DNA from: Alkalihalobacterium elongatum
GTDB lineage: Bacteria; Bacillota; Bacilli; Bacillales; Bacillaceae_F
Assembly (NCBI RefSeq): GCF_019024285.1
Contig: NZ_WMKZ01000013.1
Location: 45,502 to 109,501, forward strand
Reading direction: 5' to 3'
Length of the DNA stretch: 64,000 nt
In this document: positions 8,643-17,869 of the stretch, in pieces
How positions within the stretch are numbered: position 1 is the first letter of the stretch
Layout of the letters: every line of letters begins with the position of its first letter
Notes under the pieces: model-generated
Databases searched by the model: none
Seen by the model: only the letters and a program-made list of their open reading frames with translations
What the model was told of the DNA's origin: nothing
Made by a program: the position numbers and the translations under genes

Positions 8643-8723
8643 AAGCCATAAGTGAAGTTCATTGTATAAGCTCCTGTCCTCCTTTATAATGTTAATTAGT
8701 ATGTTACAAATAGGAGGCCAAGC

Positions 8724-9671
8724 ATGAAAGTATTAAAAATATCACCGCGAGGCTATTGTTATGGCGTTGTCGATGCAATGGTCCTTGCCAGACAAGCCGC
8801 CCAAAACCTTGATTTACCTCGACCGATTTATATATTAGGTATGATTGTTCATAATAAACATGTTACAGATGCTTTTGAAGAGGAAGGCATTATTTCTTTA
8901 GACGGACCAAATCGATTAGACATTATAAAGCAAGTTGATAAAGGAACTGTTATTTTTACTGCTCATGGGGTATCCCCTGAAGTACGTAAACTTGCGAAAG
9001 AAAAAGGTTTAACTGTTGTCGATGCAACTTGTCCTGACGTATCAAAGACACACGACCTTATTTTAGAAAAGAAAGCTGAAGGCTATGATGTTATTTACGT
9101 TGGGAAAAAAGGCCATCCAGAACCAGAAGGAGCTATAGGTGTAGCACCTGATATCGTTCATTTAGTCGAGTCAACAGAAGATGTAGAAAACCTTCAATTA
9201 ACTAACGATAAAATTATTATTACAAACCAGACTACAATGAGCCAATGGGATGTTGCAGATATTATGAACCATGCACTAAAAAAATATCCCCATGCAGAAG
9301 TTCATAATGAAATTTGCTTAGCAACTCAAGTAAGGCAAGAGGCTGTAGCAAAACAAGCGAAGGAAGCAGATCTTGTCATTGTGGTTGGTGATCCAAAAAG
9401 CAATAACTCAAACCGACTAGCACAAGTCTCTGAACAAATTGCTGGTACAAAAGCTTATCGTATTTCAGACCTAACTGAATTAAAACTTGAATGGTTAGAC
9501 GGTGTTAACGTAGTAGGTGTTACTTCTGGCGCTTCTACTCCAACTCCGATCACTAAAGAGGTTATTGACTTCTTAGAAAAATATAACCGTGCAGATGAAA
9601 CAACGTGGGAAAAGGAACGAAAAGTCACATTACAAAAAATCTTGCCAAAGGTTAAAGCAAAAAAAGACTAA
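8724..9671 (+). CDS. ispH: 4-hydroxy-3-methylbut-2-enyl diphosphate reductase
   Basis: IspH carries out the last step of the MEP isoprenoid pathway, reducing HMBPP to IPP and DMAPP on a 4Fe-4S cluster. The three cluster cysteines are visible: C12 (GYCYGVVDA), C103 (DATCPDVSK) and C198 (EICLATQ). The substrate-binding histidines are in GMIVHNKHV (about 39-47) and TAHGVSPE (about 79-86), and the SNNSNRL and SGASTPTP motifs lie in the C-terminal half. The 315-residue length is normal. The start ATG is preceded by AGGAGG. It is monocistronic, with a terminator immediately downstream. Confidence 0.97.
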   Translation: MKVLKISPRGYCYGVVDAMVLARQAAQNLDLPRPIYILGMIVHNKHVTDAFEEEGIISLDGPNRLDIIKQVDKGTVIFTAHGVSPEVRKLAKEKGLTVVDATCPDVSKTHDLILEKKAEGYDVIYVGKKGHPEPEGAIGVAPDIVHLVESTEDVENLQLTNDKIIITNQTTMSQWDVADIMNHALKKYPHAEVHNEICLATQVRQEAVAKQAKEADLVIVVGDPKSNNSNRLAQVSEQIAGTKAYRISDLTELKLEWLDGVNVVGVTSGASTPTPITKEVIDFLEKYNRADETTWEKERKVTLQKILPKVKAKKD

Positions 9672-9674
9672 AAA

Positions 9675-9717
9675 AAGAAAGACAGTTGGATCTATTAGAT
9701 TCAACTGTCTTTTTTTA
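9675..9717. terminator. Terminator between ispH and yqfO
   Basis: AAAGACAGTTG (9678-9688) pairs with CAACTGTCTTT (9702-9712), with a short inner ATC/GAT pairing. A T run follows on the plus strand and an A run precedes it, so it can serve both convergent genes. Confidence 0.85.
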
Positions 9718-9768
9718 TAACTACTACTTTTTAATGTGTTTTTAAAAATTGACTTTATATTAATTAAA

Positions 9769-10890
9769 CTAAATAAATGTAAAAGGATCTGTATTAATTT
9801 TACTGAAAATAACCTCTGTTTGATAACTTTGTTTAGCTAATTGTTCTTGCAAGTAGTTTTGTACACCTTGTTTCATAATTTTTTCTACATTATGGCCAGG
9901 ATCAACAATATTGAGCCCATCCATCATCGCATCATGGGCTACATGATAATACACATCCCCAGTAACAAAAACATCAGCCCCTTTAAATAATGCTTGTGAC
10001 ATATATTTATTACCGTCTCCACCTAGGACAGCTATTTTTTTTACTTTTGAGTCAAGCTTTCCAACAACTCTTGCCCCTTTAACATCAAAAGCTTGTTTTA
10101 CATGATGGGCAAATTGTTCTAACGTCATTTCCTCTTGCAGTATTCCAATTCGTCCTAATCCTAACACTTCACCTTTATTATCAAGGGGGTAAATATCATA
10201 AGCTGGCTCCTCGTAAGGATGAGCCTTAACCATAGCTGAAATGACTTTATTTTGAAGCTGGCTTGGAATGATCGTCTCAATCCTTACCTCTTGGACTTTT
10301 TCTAGCTTTCCTTGTTCACCTATGTAAGGGTTTGTACCTTCTAATGGTGTAAATGTTCCCACACCATTACTATTATACGTACAGTGACTGTAATTTCCGA
10401 TATGACCTGCCCCAGCATTTCCTAAGGCTGTTCGAACTTGGTCAGCATGGCTCTCTGGAACAAACACTACCACTTTTTTTAAAGAGATTTCAGTTGTAGG
10501 TGCAAGGACTTCACAATCTCTTAAACCTAGAGCATTTGCCATCATGTCATTTACTCCACCATTAGTAACATCCAAGTTTGTATGGGCTGCGTAAATCGTA
10601 ATATCGTGCTTGATCGCCTTTTCTATAATGCGGCCTGCAGGACGTCCTGTATCAATGTTTTTTAAAGGTCTAAAGATTAGAGGATGATGAGCAATAATTA
10701 AGTCAACATCTTCTTGTATGGCTTCATCAATGACCTCCTCGAGAACATCTAAAGCGATCATTACCTTTTGTATGGGTTTATTTAATGTACCGACCATTAA
10801 GCCATTTTTATCACCTTCTACAGCAAGTGATTTCGGTGACCAGCTTTCAAAAATCTGGATAACTGTTTGTCCCTTGGCAAGTTTACTCAT
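9769..10890 (-). CDS. yqfO: Nif3-like dinuclear metal centre protein (YqfO)
   Basis: A member of the NIF3/DUF34 family, conserved toroidal hexamers that bind two metal ions per subunit; the cellular function is unsettled. From ATG 10890 the protein has 373 residues, the length of B. subtilis YqfO. Metal ligands are seen in AHHPLIF (H68, H69), AAHTNLD (about 106) and in the C-terminal GHNVEK. A PII/CutA-like insertion separates the two NIF3 halves (KKVVVFVPESHADQV to PYEEPAYDIYPL). The start overlaps the trmK stop (ATGA) and is preceded by GGTGGAGGAGG, so the genes are translationally coupled. The frame continues upstream to 11001 inside trmK, but that part is a shadow. Confidence 0.9.
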   Translation of the reverse strand: MSKLAKGQTVIQIFESWSPKSLAVEGDKNGLMVGTLNKPIQKVMIALDVLEEVIDEAIQEDVDLIIAHHPLIFRPLKNIDTGRPAGRIIEKAIKHDITIYAAHTNLDVTNGGVNDMMANALGLRDCEVLAPTTEISLKKVVVFVPESHADQVRTALGNAGAGHIGNYSHCTYNSNGVGTFTPLEGTNPYIGEQGKLEKVQEVRIETIIPSQLQNKVISAMVKAHPYEEPAYDIYPLDNKGEVLGLGRIGILQEEMTLEQFAHHVKQAFDVKGARVVGKLDSKVKKIAVLGGDGNKYMSQALFKGADVFVTGDVYYHVAHDAMMDGLNIVDPGHNVEKIMKQGVQNYLQEQLAKQSYQTEVIFSKINTDPFTFI

Positions 10891-11597
10891 GTTGAAATTA
10901 CCTCCTCCACCTTTGAAATGCGTTTTATTAAATCTGCTTTTTTTTCTATGACCTCTGTTGTTTCTCTTGCTTGCTCGAATTGATTTAAAATTCGCTTCCA
11001 ACTATGTACTTCACTTTCCCATTTCTTTATAAATGGAGAACTTTTCTCCTTCATTAGAAACGGTCCAAGCAACAATTCAAGCTCTTTGTCATCACTGTAA
11101 GGTTCGTCGCCATTCCCTCTTTCGGCCACTAACACCTCGTAGATCTTTTCATCCTCTTCTAGGATGACTTCTTCAATTAATTCCCAACCATTTGTTCTTA
11201 ACCATATTCGTATTCGCTCAACCATCACATTAGGCTGTAAAATAAGTCTTTTTACACCATGAAGTTTATCCGACCCTGCTTCTAAAATATCAGTTATTAG
11301 AGCACCTCCCATACCAGCAATAGTAATATGATCGACCTCATTAGAAGAAATGACCTCAAGTCCATTTCCTTTTCTCACCTGAACTTTATCGGAAATTCCT
11401 AATTTTTCAACTTGTGACACAGCAGATTGAAATGGACCTTCATTGACCTCACCTGCGACAGCAAAACTAATTTGACCATTAATGTATAAGTAGGATGGGA
11501 GGTATGCATGATCCGAACCAATATCGGCCACTTTAGCTCCTTCTAGAACAAAGCCAGCCACTGTTTCTAACCGTTTGGATAGTTTTGTTTCATTCAT
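10887..11597 (-). CDS. trmK: tRNA (adenine(22)-N(1))-methyltransferase TrmK
   Basis: TrmK methylates N1 of A22 in some bacterial tRNAs using S-adenosylmethionine. The 236-residue protein has a Rossmann methyltransferase domain with motif I KVADIGSDHAYLP (about 18-30), the IAGMGGALI motif (about 93-101) and VQPN near 120, all typical of the family (DUF633). A C-terminal helical, probably coiled-coil, extension (EVHSWKRILNQFEQARETTEV) is also characteristic. It is followed by yqfO with an ATGA overlap. A plausible sigma-A promoter lies upstream (11630-11659), after the cccA terminator. Confidence 0.9.
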   Translation of the reverse strand: MNETKLSKRLETVAGFVLEGAKVADIGSDHAYLPSYLYINGQISFAVAGEVNEGPFQSAVSQVEKLGISDKVQVRKGNGLEVISSNEVDHITIAGMGGALITDILEAGSDKLHGVKRLILQPNVMVERIRIWLRTNGWELIEEVILEEDEKIYEVLVAERGNGDEPYSDDKELELLLGPFLMKEKSSPFIKKWESEVHSWKRILNQFEQARETTEVIEKKADLIKRISKVEEVIST

Positions 11598-11629
11598 TTT
11601 TTCACCACATTTTATGTAAACTTTTTCTT

Positions 11630-11659
11630 ATCATACCTATTATTAATTATAAAGTGCAA
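11630..11659 (-). promoter_or_regulatory. Sigma-A-type promoter of trmK-yqfO
   Basis: On the minus strand, -35 TTGCAC (11654-11659) and -10 TATGAT (11630-11635) are spaced by 18 bases. It is placed 33 bases before the trmK start. Confidence 0.5.
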
Positions 11660-11763
11660 CTAGATAAGCCGTAGTTACCAAAAATTTATATTTAGATCAC
11701 ACTCTAATCGCCAAATATGCTTATGATAGATGCACTAGAACTCTGTCTTGGCACGCAATAAAA

Positions 11764-11795
11764 AAAGAGGGAACAAGGCCCCCTCTTTCTTTAAA
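11764..11795 (-). terminator. cccA terminator
   Basis: AAAGAGGG (11764-11771) pairs with CCCTCTTT (11781-11788) around a 9-base loop. The minus-strand transcript ends in a T run from the A stretch at 11760-11766. Confidence 0.8.
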
Positions 11796-11797
11796 TA

Positions 11798-12172
11798 TTA
11801 CTCAGATACGTGTAGTAAGTATGTAGCAATTGCTTCTGCTTCAGCAGGCTTAAGATTGCTCATTGCAGGCATGTTAACACCTTCATATTGTCCAAAAATA
11901 ATTTGTACAATTTCTTCTTCAGTATACTTACCTTCTAAAGCATTAATTGCAGGATTACTAGCTAACCCTTGTAGATCTTGTCCATGACAACTTAAACAGC
12001 TTCGCTGTGTTAGCTCTTCACCAGCTGCAATAGGATCATCGAATACGATTTCTTCTTCAGCTTCTCCTTCATCCGCTTGACTAGCTAATAAGCCTTGGAA
12101 TGATAGTGCCACCATTAGAAGAATCCCTGCTATTGCAATTACTGCAAAAGGAAATAACGGTCTACCTTTCAC
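11798..12172 (-). CDS. cccA: Cytochrome c550, membrane-anchored
   Basis: A small c-type cytochrome of 124 residues. The N-terminus has one uncleaved transmembrane helix (PLFPFAVIAIAGILLMVALS, about 5-24), followed by an acidic linker and one haem domain facing outward. The haem attachment motif is CLSCH (C59, C62, H63), and the distal methionine is in VNMPAMSN (M101 or M104). It starts with GTG behind AAAGGGGG. It lies downstream of sigA as in B. subtilis, where cccA encodes cytochrome c550, an electron carrier in respiration. It has its own terminator. Confidence 0.9.
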   Translation of the reverse strand: MKGRPLFPFAVIAIAGILLMVALSFQGLLASQADEGEAEEEIVFDDPIAAGEELTQRSCLSCHGQDLQGLASNPAINALEGKYTEEEIVQIIFGQYEGVNMPAMSNLKPAEAEAIATYLLHVSE

Positions 12173-12365
12173 TATCTTGTCCCCCTTTACACTATAATAA
12201 TGACATATTCATAACAAAAAGTGAATCCATTTGAATTCCCTCTACCATTTTACTTGAAAAAAGTAAAAGAGAAAAGAGTTAACTGAAGAATTGCTTATTT
12301 TGTCATTGTTTTCTATTGTCATTTCCATTTTAACAAAGTTTAAGGAAAAATAAACTACTAAAACC

Positions 12366-12412
12366 GCCTATGAGATTTATTAGGAGCTTTTCTAGTGCTC
12401 TTTTCTATAGGC
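12366..12412. other. Two-tier hairpin in the cccA/membrane-protein intergenic region
   Basis: The 319-bp gap 12173-12491 holds no gene. Its one clear structure has an outer stem, GCCTAT (12366-12371) with ATAGGC (12407-12412), extended by AGA/TCT, and an inner GAGC/GCTC hairpin. It lies 80 bases downstream of the 12492 gene's stop and is followed on the minus strand by a weak T-rich run. It is probably that gene's terminator, but it is also in the upstream region of cccA. Confidence 0.4.
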
Positions 12413-12491
12413 TAGTTGCTTTTTGTGATTTTTTTGAAATAAATGAGGCTGGGTTAAAGGTAATGTTGATATAAATTGATTTAACAGCTCG

Positions 12492-13037
12492 CTAATAGAT
12501 AAAAAACACAATACCGAGAATAATTCCTGTACTTCCAGCAATGATAAAATATTTTAACTTAAATTTCATTCCAATTAATAACCATGAACTACAATTTATC
12601 AAAATAACTAATAGCATTATGATACGATTGCCAGGGAGTACTTGTTGAGTTATTTGAACTAAAATTAACAACATTGTAATCGCTGATATTAAAAAATAAA
12701 GATGTGCTAAATGAGGAAGCGTATTCAGGGTCTTTTTGGCGATTTTTAATATGATAACACCACAAAATATTCCAGAAGCCATTTGCAATAAAAATGGAAA
12801 ATCAGTAAAATAAATTACAACAACACTTATCATTAAAAGAATTTGAACGAGAAAAAAGGTGAGTATGGACTTTATATAACGACGAGAACTAGTTGTTCCA
12901 TCCTCTACCTTCATATAATCTTCTTCTCCTTCAGAATAAAGGGTGAGGAGGTAATTACAATATTGTTCAGGAAGAAGTCTAGTTTGTTTCCAATATCTTA
13001 TTTCTTTAATGATGATTTCTTTCCGGTCTCGGTTCAT
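12492..13037 (-). CDS. Unknown four- or five-helix membrane protein next to sigA
   Basis: I do not recognise a named family. The 181-residue protein starts behind a good site (AGGAGGGG). Its N-terminus is soluble and carries a compact motif, YWKQTRLLPEQYCNYLLTLY (about 15-34), of a kind that I recall at the start of several uncharacterised Bacillus membrane proteins. Hydrophobic segments follow at about 57-74, 78-97, 110-128, 137-155 and 162-180. There are no obvious catalytic residues. It lies between cccA and sigA, an insertion compared with B. subtilis. The real coding status is supported by the ribosome site, the length and the clean helix pattern. Confidence 0.72.
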   Translation of the reverse strand: MNRDRKEIIIKEIRYWKQTRLLPEQYCNYLLTLYSEGEEDYMKVEDGTTSSRRYIKSILTFFLVQILLMISVVVIYFTDFPFLLQMASGIFCGVIILKIAKKTLNTLPHLAHLYFLISAITMLLILVQITQQVLPGNRIIMLLVILINCSSWLLIGMKFKLKYFIIAGSTGIILGIVFFIY

Positions 13038-13099
13038 TCATTCCCCTCCTGAAGGCTTAACTATCTTTATTATCGTCCTAGAATGCAAGTAATTGAAGT

Positions 13100-13125
13100 A
13101 AAAAAAGCTGACTCTAAGAGTCAGC
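13100..13125 (-). terminator. sigA operon terminator
   Basis: GCTGACTC (13107-13114) pairs with GAGTCAGC (13118-13125) around a TAA loop, and the minus-strand transcript ends in six or more T residues. It lies 12 bases after the sigA stop. Confidence 0.88.
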
Positions 13126-13137
13126 CTTAAACTATAC

Positions 13138-14256
13138 TTAATCTAAGAAATCTTTAAGTCGCTTACTACGACTTGGGTGCCTTAATTTTCTTAAAGCTTT
13201 CGCTTCAATTTGACGAATTCTCTCACGTGTTACACCGAATACTTTCCCTACTTCTTCAAGTGTGCGAGTTCTACCGTCATCTAGACCAAAGCGTAGGCGT
13301 AAAACATTTTCTTCTCGATCAGTTAGCGTATCTAATACGTCTTCTAATTGCTCTTTTAATAATTCGTAAGCAGCAGCATCTGAAGGTGCTAGCGCGTCCT
13401 GATCTTCGATAAAGTCACCGAGGTGAGAATCATCTTCTTCACCGATTGGCGTCTCTAATGAAACAGGTTCTTGAGCAATTTTAAGAATTTCTCTTACCTT
13501 TTCAGGGGTTAGGTCCATTTCTTCTGATACTTCTTCTGGAGTTGGTTCGCGTCCTAAATCTTGAAGTAATTGACGTTGTACACGAATTAATTTATTAATC
13601 GTTTCCACCATATGAACTGGGATTCGAATTGTACGAGCTTGATCGGCGATCGCACGAGTAATAGCTTGACGTATCCACCACGTTGCATACGTACTAAATT
13701 TATACCCTTTACGATAATCAAATTTCTCAACTGCTTTGATCAGACCCATATTTCCTTCTTGAATTAAGTCTAAAAACAACATCCCACGGCCCACGTAGCG
13801 CTTAGCAATACTTACAACGAGACGAAGGTTAGCTTCAGCTAAACGGCGTTTAGACTCCTCATCACCTTCTTCAATTTTCTTGGCTAAGTTTATCTCTTCC
13901 TCAGCAGATAGAAGTGGAACACGGCCGATTTCTTTTAAGTACATACGAACTGGGTCATTAATTTTAATTCCAGGAGGTACACTTAAGTCATTTAAGTCAA
14001 ATTCCTCTTCTTCTTTTTCCATTTGTTGCATATTCGGTACATCATCATTATCATTTAATATTTCAATACCTTGTTCGCCTAAGTATTCAAAAAACTCATC
14101 AATTTGATCGGAATCTTGGTCAAATACTGCAAGCTTTTCTGTAATTTCAGCGTATGTTAGTACTCCTCTTTTTTTACCTAGTTCAACTAGTTGTTCTTTC
14201 ACTTGATCGATGGTCAAATCTCCATCCGCGAGTGGGCGTAATGGTTTCTCAGCCAT
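13138..14256 (-). CDS. sigA: Primary sigma factor SigA (RpoD)
   Basis: The housekeeping sigma-70 factor directs RNA polymerase to TTGACA/TATAAT promoters. From ATG 14256 the protein has 372 residues, almost the length of B. subtilis SigA. Region 1.1 is at the N-terminus. Region 1.2 is [20 protein letters not shown] (about 100-120). The region 2 core is [19 protein letters not shown] and [20 protein letters not shown] (about 140-210), and region 4.2 with its helix-turn-helix is [20 protein letters not shown] (about 335-355). The start is chosen because AAGGAGGGG precedes it; the frame extends six codons further up through the ribosome site itself. It is last in the yaiI-dnaG-sigA macromolecular synthesis operon. 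Confidence 0.98.
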   Translation of the reverse strand: MAEKPLRPLADGDLTIDQVKEQLVELGKKRGVLTYAEITEKLAVFDQDSDQIDEFFEYLGEQGIEILNDNDDVPNMQQMEKEEEEFDLNDLSVPPGIKINDPVRMYLKEIGRVPLLSAEEEINLAKKIEEGDEESKRRLAEANLRLVVSIAKRYVGRGMLFLDLIQEGNMGLIKAVEKFDYRKGYKFSTYATWWIRQAITRAIADQARTIRIPVHMVETINKLIRVQRQLLQDLGREPTPEEVSEEMDLTPEKVREILKIAQEPVSLETPIGEEDDSHLGDFIEDQDALAPSDAAAYELLKEQLEDVLDTLTDREENVLRLRFGLDDGRTRTLEEVGKVFGVTRERIRQIEAKALRKLRHPSRSKRLKDFLD

Positions 14257-14326
14257 TCGATCCCCTCCTTCCATTGATACAACACGTCAACTCTCTTTAG
14301 ATGAATAATCATCTCTCTAGCAGGTG

Positions 14327-16150
14327 CTATCGTTTAAGTTCTTTTTTCATTTTAATGATTTCCATGGCTATTTGCGCAGCCGCTAGAACATCATTTCGTT
14401 TTTCTGCTTCTTTCTTTTGTTTTTCTTTTTGTTCTATTTCTACCCATTTTGGGTAGGTTTCAATCTTATTAATATAATCATCCAATTCTTGATCAGATAA
14501 CTCTTCTCTAATATCGAGCATTGCAACTTCAGTAGCAATCCTTCTTAGCTTTTCATCTTGAAGTCTTTCAATAAAAAAGCTTGGATTTGGCTCATACCCT
14601 TCACCATAATAGGCAAAAAGGTGCGCAACAATCGCGTGGTACTCATCTATATTAAATGCCCCACCAACTTTTTCTTGAATGGTAGCAGCTATTTCAGCAT
14701 CTTTCATCATATAAGCTAAAAGAATTCTTTCAGCATTGTGAAAAGCAGGAAGCAACTTTTTTTGCTCAAATCCTCGTTTTTTAACTTCTACAAAAGAACG
14801 GGCCTTTGATCCATTTGGTTGTTGTTGTTGTCCTCCCTTATTTCGTTTTTCTCGATATATTCTATATTGCTCTTGTTTTAGAGCTTCTAGAGATAAGGAA
14901 AATTCACTTGCTACTTGTCTTAAATAATGATCTCTTTCTACTGCACGAGGAAGATCAGATATTTCATTAAGTACTTCTTCGATATACCTCATCCTTTCTC
15001 CTTCATCTAGGAGGTTTTTCCCTCGTCTTAAATACTGCATTTTGAAAGACATTAGTGTAAGACTTCCATCAATAATATCCCGCTTAAACTGTTCACCGCC
15101 ATGAGCTTGAATATAATCATCAGGGTCTTGACCTTCTGGTAACAAAGCTACCTTAACATAACATCCTGCTTGCACTAATATCGAGGCGGCTCTTGAAGTT
15201 GCCTGAATGCCCGCTTCATCTGAGTCGTAACAGATAATAACAGTTTCAGCATTTCTCCTAATAATCTTAGCTTGCTCTTCTGTAAGTGCAGTCCCTAAAG
15301 TTGCAATCCCATTGCTTACTCCTGCTCCCCAGGCCGATATAACATCAATATATCCTTCAAATAGTACTGCTTGATTTAGCTTTCTAATTGAAGGTCTAGC
15401 TATGTGGATCCCGTAGAGTGTACGACTTTTATTAAATAGTACAGTCTCAGGACTATTTAAATATTTGGGCTTCCCGTCGTCTATTATTCGACCACCAAAA
15501 GCGATAACATTTCCTTGTCGGTCCCAAATGGGAAACATAATTCGGTTTCGGAAGCGATCAAACACTTTCCCGTCAAATTCGCGTACAGAAAGAAGGCCAG
15601 CTTTTTCTAATCCCTTTAGGTTAAATCCTCTTTTTTCTAGTAGGCTTGTTAGGCTATCCCAATGATTTGGAGCAAAACCCATTTGGAAATGATCAATCAT
15701 TTCCTTAGTAAAGCCACGTTTCTGTAGGTAATCTAATCCTACAGTTCCCATGTCTGTTTTAAGTAAGATATGATGATAAAATTTCATTGCTAGCTCATGT
15801 GCAGCTTCTATAGCACTGTGTTCATTTGATTTCTTTTGATCTGCCCTAACACTCGGTAGTTCGACATTTGTCTTTTCTCCCAATTTAACTACCGACTCGA
15901 CAAAGGATAGACCTTCTAACTCCATTAGAAAGGAGAACACATTTCCTCCTGCACCACAACCAAAACAGTGATAAAGTTGCTTATCTGGTGAAACCGAAAA
16001 CGAAGGAGTCTTTTCACCATGAAAAGGACAAAGACCAATATAATTTCTTCCTTGCTTTTTCAGTTGAACGTATTCGTTAATAACTTCAACAATATCTGCT
16101 GTCTTACGAACCTCTTCAATCTTTTCTTCCGGGATGCGGTAGCCCATCAT
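14327..16150 (-). CDS. dnaG: DNA primase
   Basis: DnaG makes RNA primers for replication at the fork. The 607-residue protein shows the N-terminal zinc-binding CHC2 domain (C41, H44, C62, C65 in CPFHGEKTPSF and HCFGCGAGG), the catalytic core and the TOPRIM domain (LFEGYIDV near 263 and ICYDSDEAG near 305). The C-terminal part is the helicase-interacting domain. The start is ATG 16150 or the adjacent 16147. It is the middle gene of the sigA operon, 70 bases upstream of sigA. Confidence 0.97.
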   Translation of the reverse strand: MMGYRIPEEKIEEVRKTADIVEVINEYVQLKKQGRNYIGLCPFHGEKTPSFSVSPDKQLYHCFGCGAGGNVFSFLMELEGLSFVESVVKLGEKTNVELPSVRADQKKSNEHSAIEAAHELAMKFYHHILLKTDMGTVGLDYLQKRGFTKEMIDHFQMGFAPNHWDSLTSLLEKRGFNLKGLEKAGLLSVREFDGKVFDRFRNRIMFPIWDRQGNVIAFGGRIIDDGKPKYLNSPETVLFNKSRTLYGIHIARPSIRKLNQAVLFEGYIDVISAWGAGVSNGIATLGTALTEEQAKIIRRNAETVIICYDSDEAGIQATSRAASILVQAGCYVKVALLPEGQDPDDYIQAHGGEQFKRDIIDGSLTLMSFKMQYLRRGKNLLDEGERMRYIEEVLNEISDLPRAVERDHYLRQVASEFSLSLEALKQEQYRIYREKRNKGGQQQQPNGSKARSFVEVKKRGFEQKKLLPAFHNAERILLAYMMKDAEIAATIQEKVGGAFNIDEYHAIVAHLFAYYGEGYEPNPSFFIERLQDEKLRRIATEVAMLDIREELSDQELDDYINKIETYPKWVEIEQKEKQKKEAEKRNDVLAAAQIAMEIIKMKKELKR

Positions 16151-16164
16151 TCATCACCAAATTT

Positions 16165-16671
16165 CTACATTTCATTTGGATTACCTTTCCGGTTAATATC
16201 ATTTCGACCTTTTTCGGCAAATTCCTTCTTTACCTCTAATATTTTTCTTAAATTGTTACAAAAATGTTTGCGATCCATTGATGTAAATGCTTTCGGTCCT
16301 TTCGTCTTGTTCCCAGACCTCCTTTGTTTTTGAGACCAATGTCTAAGTTGCAGGATCGTTATCATTTCATCTTCGGAGAAAACTTTCCCCCGTGGTGATA
16401 AAACAGACGCTCCACGCCCCACTAAAATCGAGGCAAGTGCATGATCTTGTGTTACAATAACATCATTTTTCTTCGCATGATTCATTATAAATAAATCTGC
16501 TGCTTCTTTATCTGAATCGACCCGTACTATTTTAGCATGTTCACTACGAATGTCATGCGAGTATGATGAAACAAACACAACCTCGACATTATACTCGGAT
16601 GAAATAGCCAAAATCTCATCTTTCACTGGGCAAGAATCAGCATCAACATATACATACGATTTCGTTAACAT
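16165..16671 (-). CDS. yaiI: UPF0178 (YaiI/YqxD, DUF188) protein
   Basis: A PIN-like small protein of unknown role. The family signature VYVDADSCPVKDEI is at about 6-19, followed by VRVDSDKEAADLFI, VTQDHALASILVGRGASVLSPRG (about 85-107) and an RRSGNKTKGP motif (about 130). The acidic residues (D9, D11, then D87) resemble a metal-dependent nuclease centre, which is inference. I start at ATG 16671, giving 168 residues beginning just before the conserved VDAD motif. The frame extends to a TTG at 16698 that sits only two bases after a possible AAGGA site. It lies directly upstream of dnaG, as in B. subtilis yqxD. Confidence 0.85.
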   Translation of the reverse strand: MLTKSYVYVDADSCPVKDEILAISSEYNVEVVFVSSYSHDIRSEHAKIVRVDSDKEAADLFIMNHAKKNDVIVTQDHALASILVGRGASVLSPRGKVFSEDEMITILQLRHWSQKQRRSGNKTKGPKAFTSMDRKHFCNNLRKILEVKKEFAEKGRNDINRKGNPNEM

Positions 16672-16861
16672 GGTCTCTATTTCTACATCTCCTAACAAAA
16701 TCCTTCTTTAAAGTGCTAATTAGAAATGAAATATGTCGACAAATACTCATCAATAACTATCATTACCAAAAAACACAGAAAAAGTCTTGACTTTTTCAAT
16801 TTATTTGTTCTTTTTTTCTTTTATGCTAAATTATTTAAGTTTTTTTTCATCACAATTTTTC

Positions 16862-16890
16862 ATTATAATAATTATTTCTAAATTTGACTA
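16862..16890 (-). promoter_or_regulatory. Candidate promoter of the yaiI-dnaG-sigA operon
   Basis: In the AT-rich 350-bp gap before yaiI, the minus strand has -35 TAGTCA (16885-16890) and -10 TATAAT (16862-16867) spaced by 17. A perfect-arm palindrome GAAAAAGTC-TT-GACTTTTTC (16778-16797) lies between it and the gene. No other gene is seen in 16699-17000. Confidence 0.4.
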
Positions 16891-16998
16891 CTATCATGCT
16901 TAAAATATTTTCCTTCTAGAAAGTAAAAATGGTTTCGTTTATTAGCGACAATGCAGGATAGCTTAATTAGGTATCCGTAGCTTCGATTTAGACAAAAC

Positions 16999-17026
16999 AA
17001 TAGAGGCTGACTAATCAGCCTCTATT
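16999..17026 (-). terminator. ppsR terminator
   Basis: A 12-bp perfect stem (AATAGAGGCTGA with TCAGCCTCTATT, loop CTAA) overlaps the ppsR stop codon at 17022. The minus-strand transcript continues with a G/T-rich tail. Confidence 0.75.
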
Positions 17027-17837
17027 TCCCTTGAAACATGTTCGATATAAGGTTTGCTGTTTCCTCTACAGCTTTACTAGATACGTCAATAACTGTACAA
17101 CCAATTCGATTCATAATTTTTTCGGCATACTCAAGCTCTTGTTTTATTCGTTCCATGTTTGCATAATTGGCTTCTGCTTTTAGACCTAGTGCTTTTAGGC
17201 GTTCGGTCCGAATGTCGTTTAATTTATCCGCATTAATAATAAGCCCAATGCATTTTTTGGGTGACACTTTAAATAATTCCTCAGGCGGCTCGACTTCAGG
17301 AACTAATGGAACATTAGCCACTTTAAAGCGTTTGTGTGCTAAGTATTGAGAAAGTGGTGTTTTTGACGTCCTAGAAACCCCAACCAAAACAATATCAGCT
17401 CGAACAATTCCTCTTGGGTCGCGACCATCATCGTATTTTACAGCAAATTCAATCGCCTCGACTTTTCGGAAATAGTCTTCATCTAGTCTATATACGAGTC
17501 CTGGTTCATAGCGAGGCTCCTTCTGTGTAAGTGCTCCAATTTTCTCCATCATCGGACCAATAATATCCACAACCTCAACATTTGCTACCTGTGCTTGTTC
17601 AGTTAAATATTCTTTTACCTCTGGAATAACTAATGTATATGCAATAATCGCTTTTGCTTGTTGCGCTAGGCCAACAACTTCATCAATTGTACTTTTATCA
17701 TCAACATATGGTATTCTACGAACCTCTACTCCAGAGCCACTAAATTGACTAGCTGCAGCACGTACAACTAATTCAGCAGTTTCACCTACTGAATCTGATA
17801 CAACATAAACAATCGGGCGATGGTTAAATACCTCCAT
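17022..17837 (-). CDS. ppsR: Pyruvate, phosphate dikinase regulatory protein (YqfL, DUF299)
   Basis: A bifunctional kinase/pyrophosphorylase that controls pyruvate-phosphate dikinase or PEP synthase by threonine phosphorylation. The family sequences are clear: [19 protein letters not shown] (about 9-27), the P-loop-like [15 protein letters not shown] (about 150-165) and [12 protein letters not shown] (about 195). From ATG 17837 the length is 271, near B. subtilis YqfL (270). The start follows AAGGAGG; the frame extends ten codons further but without a site. It lies 32 bases after ccpN, and in B. subtilis the same pair controls gluconeogenesis. Confidence 0.92.
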   Translation of the reverse strand: MEVFNHRPIVYVVSDSVGETAELVVRAAASQFSGSGVEVRRIPYVDDKSTIDEVVGLAQQAKAIIAYTLVIPEVKEYLTEQAQVANVEVVDIIGPMMEKIGALTQKEPRYEPGLVYRLDEDYFRKVEAIEFAVKYDDGRDPRGIVRADIVLVGVSRTSKTPLSQYLAHKRFKVANVPLVPEVEPPEELFKVSPKKCIGLIINADKLNDIRTERLKALGLKAEANYANMERIKQELEYAEKIMNRIGCTVIDVSSKAVEETANLISNMFQGK

Positions 17838-17869
17838 TACTACCTCCTTATTGGCGCAAACGATCACTT

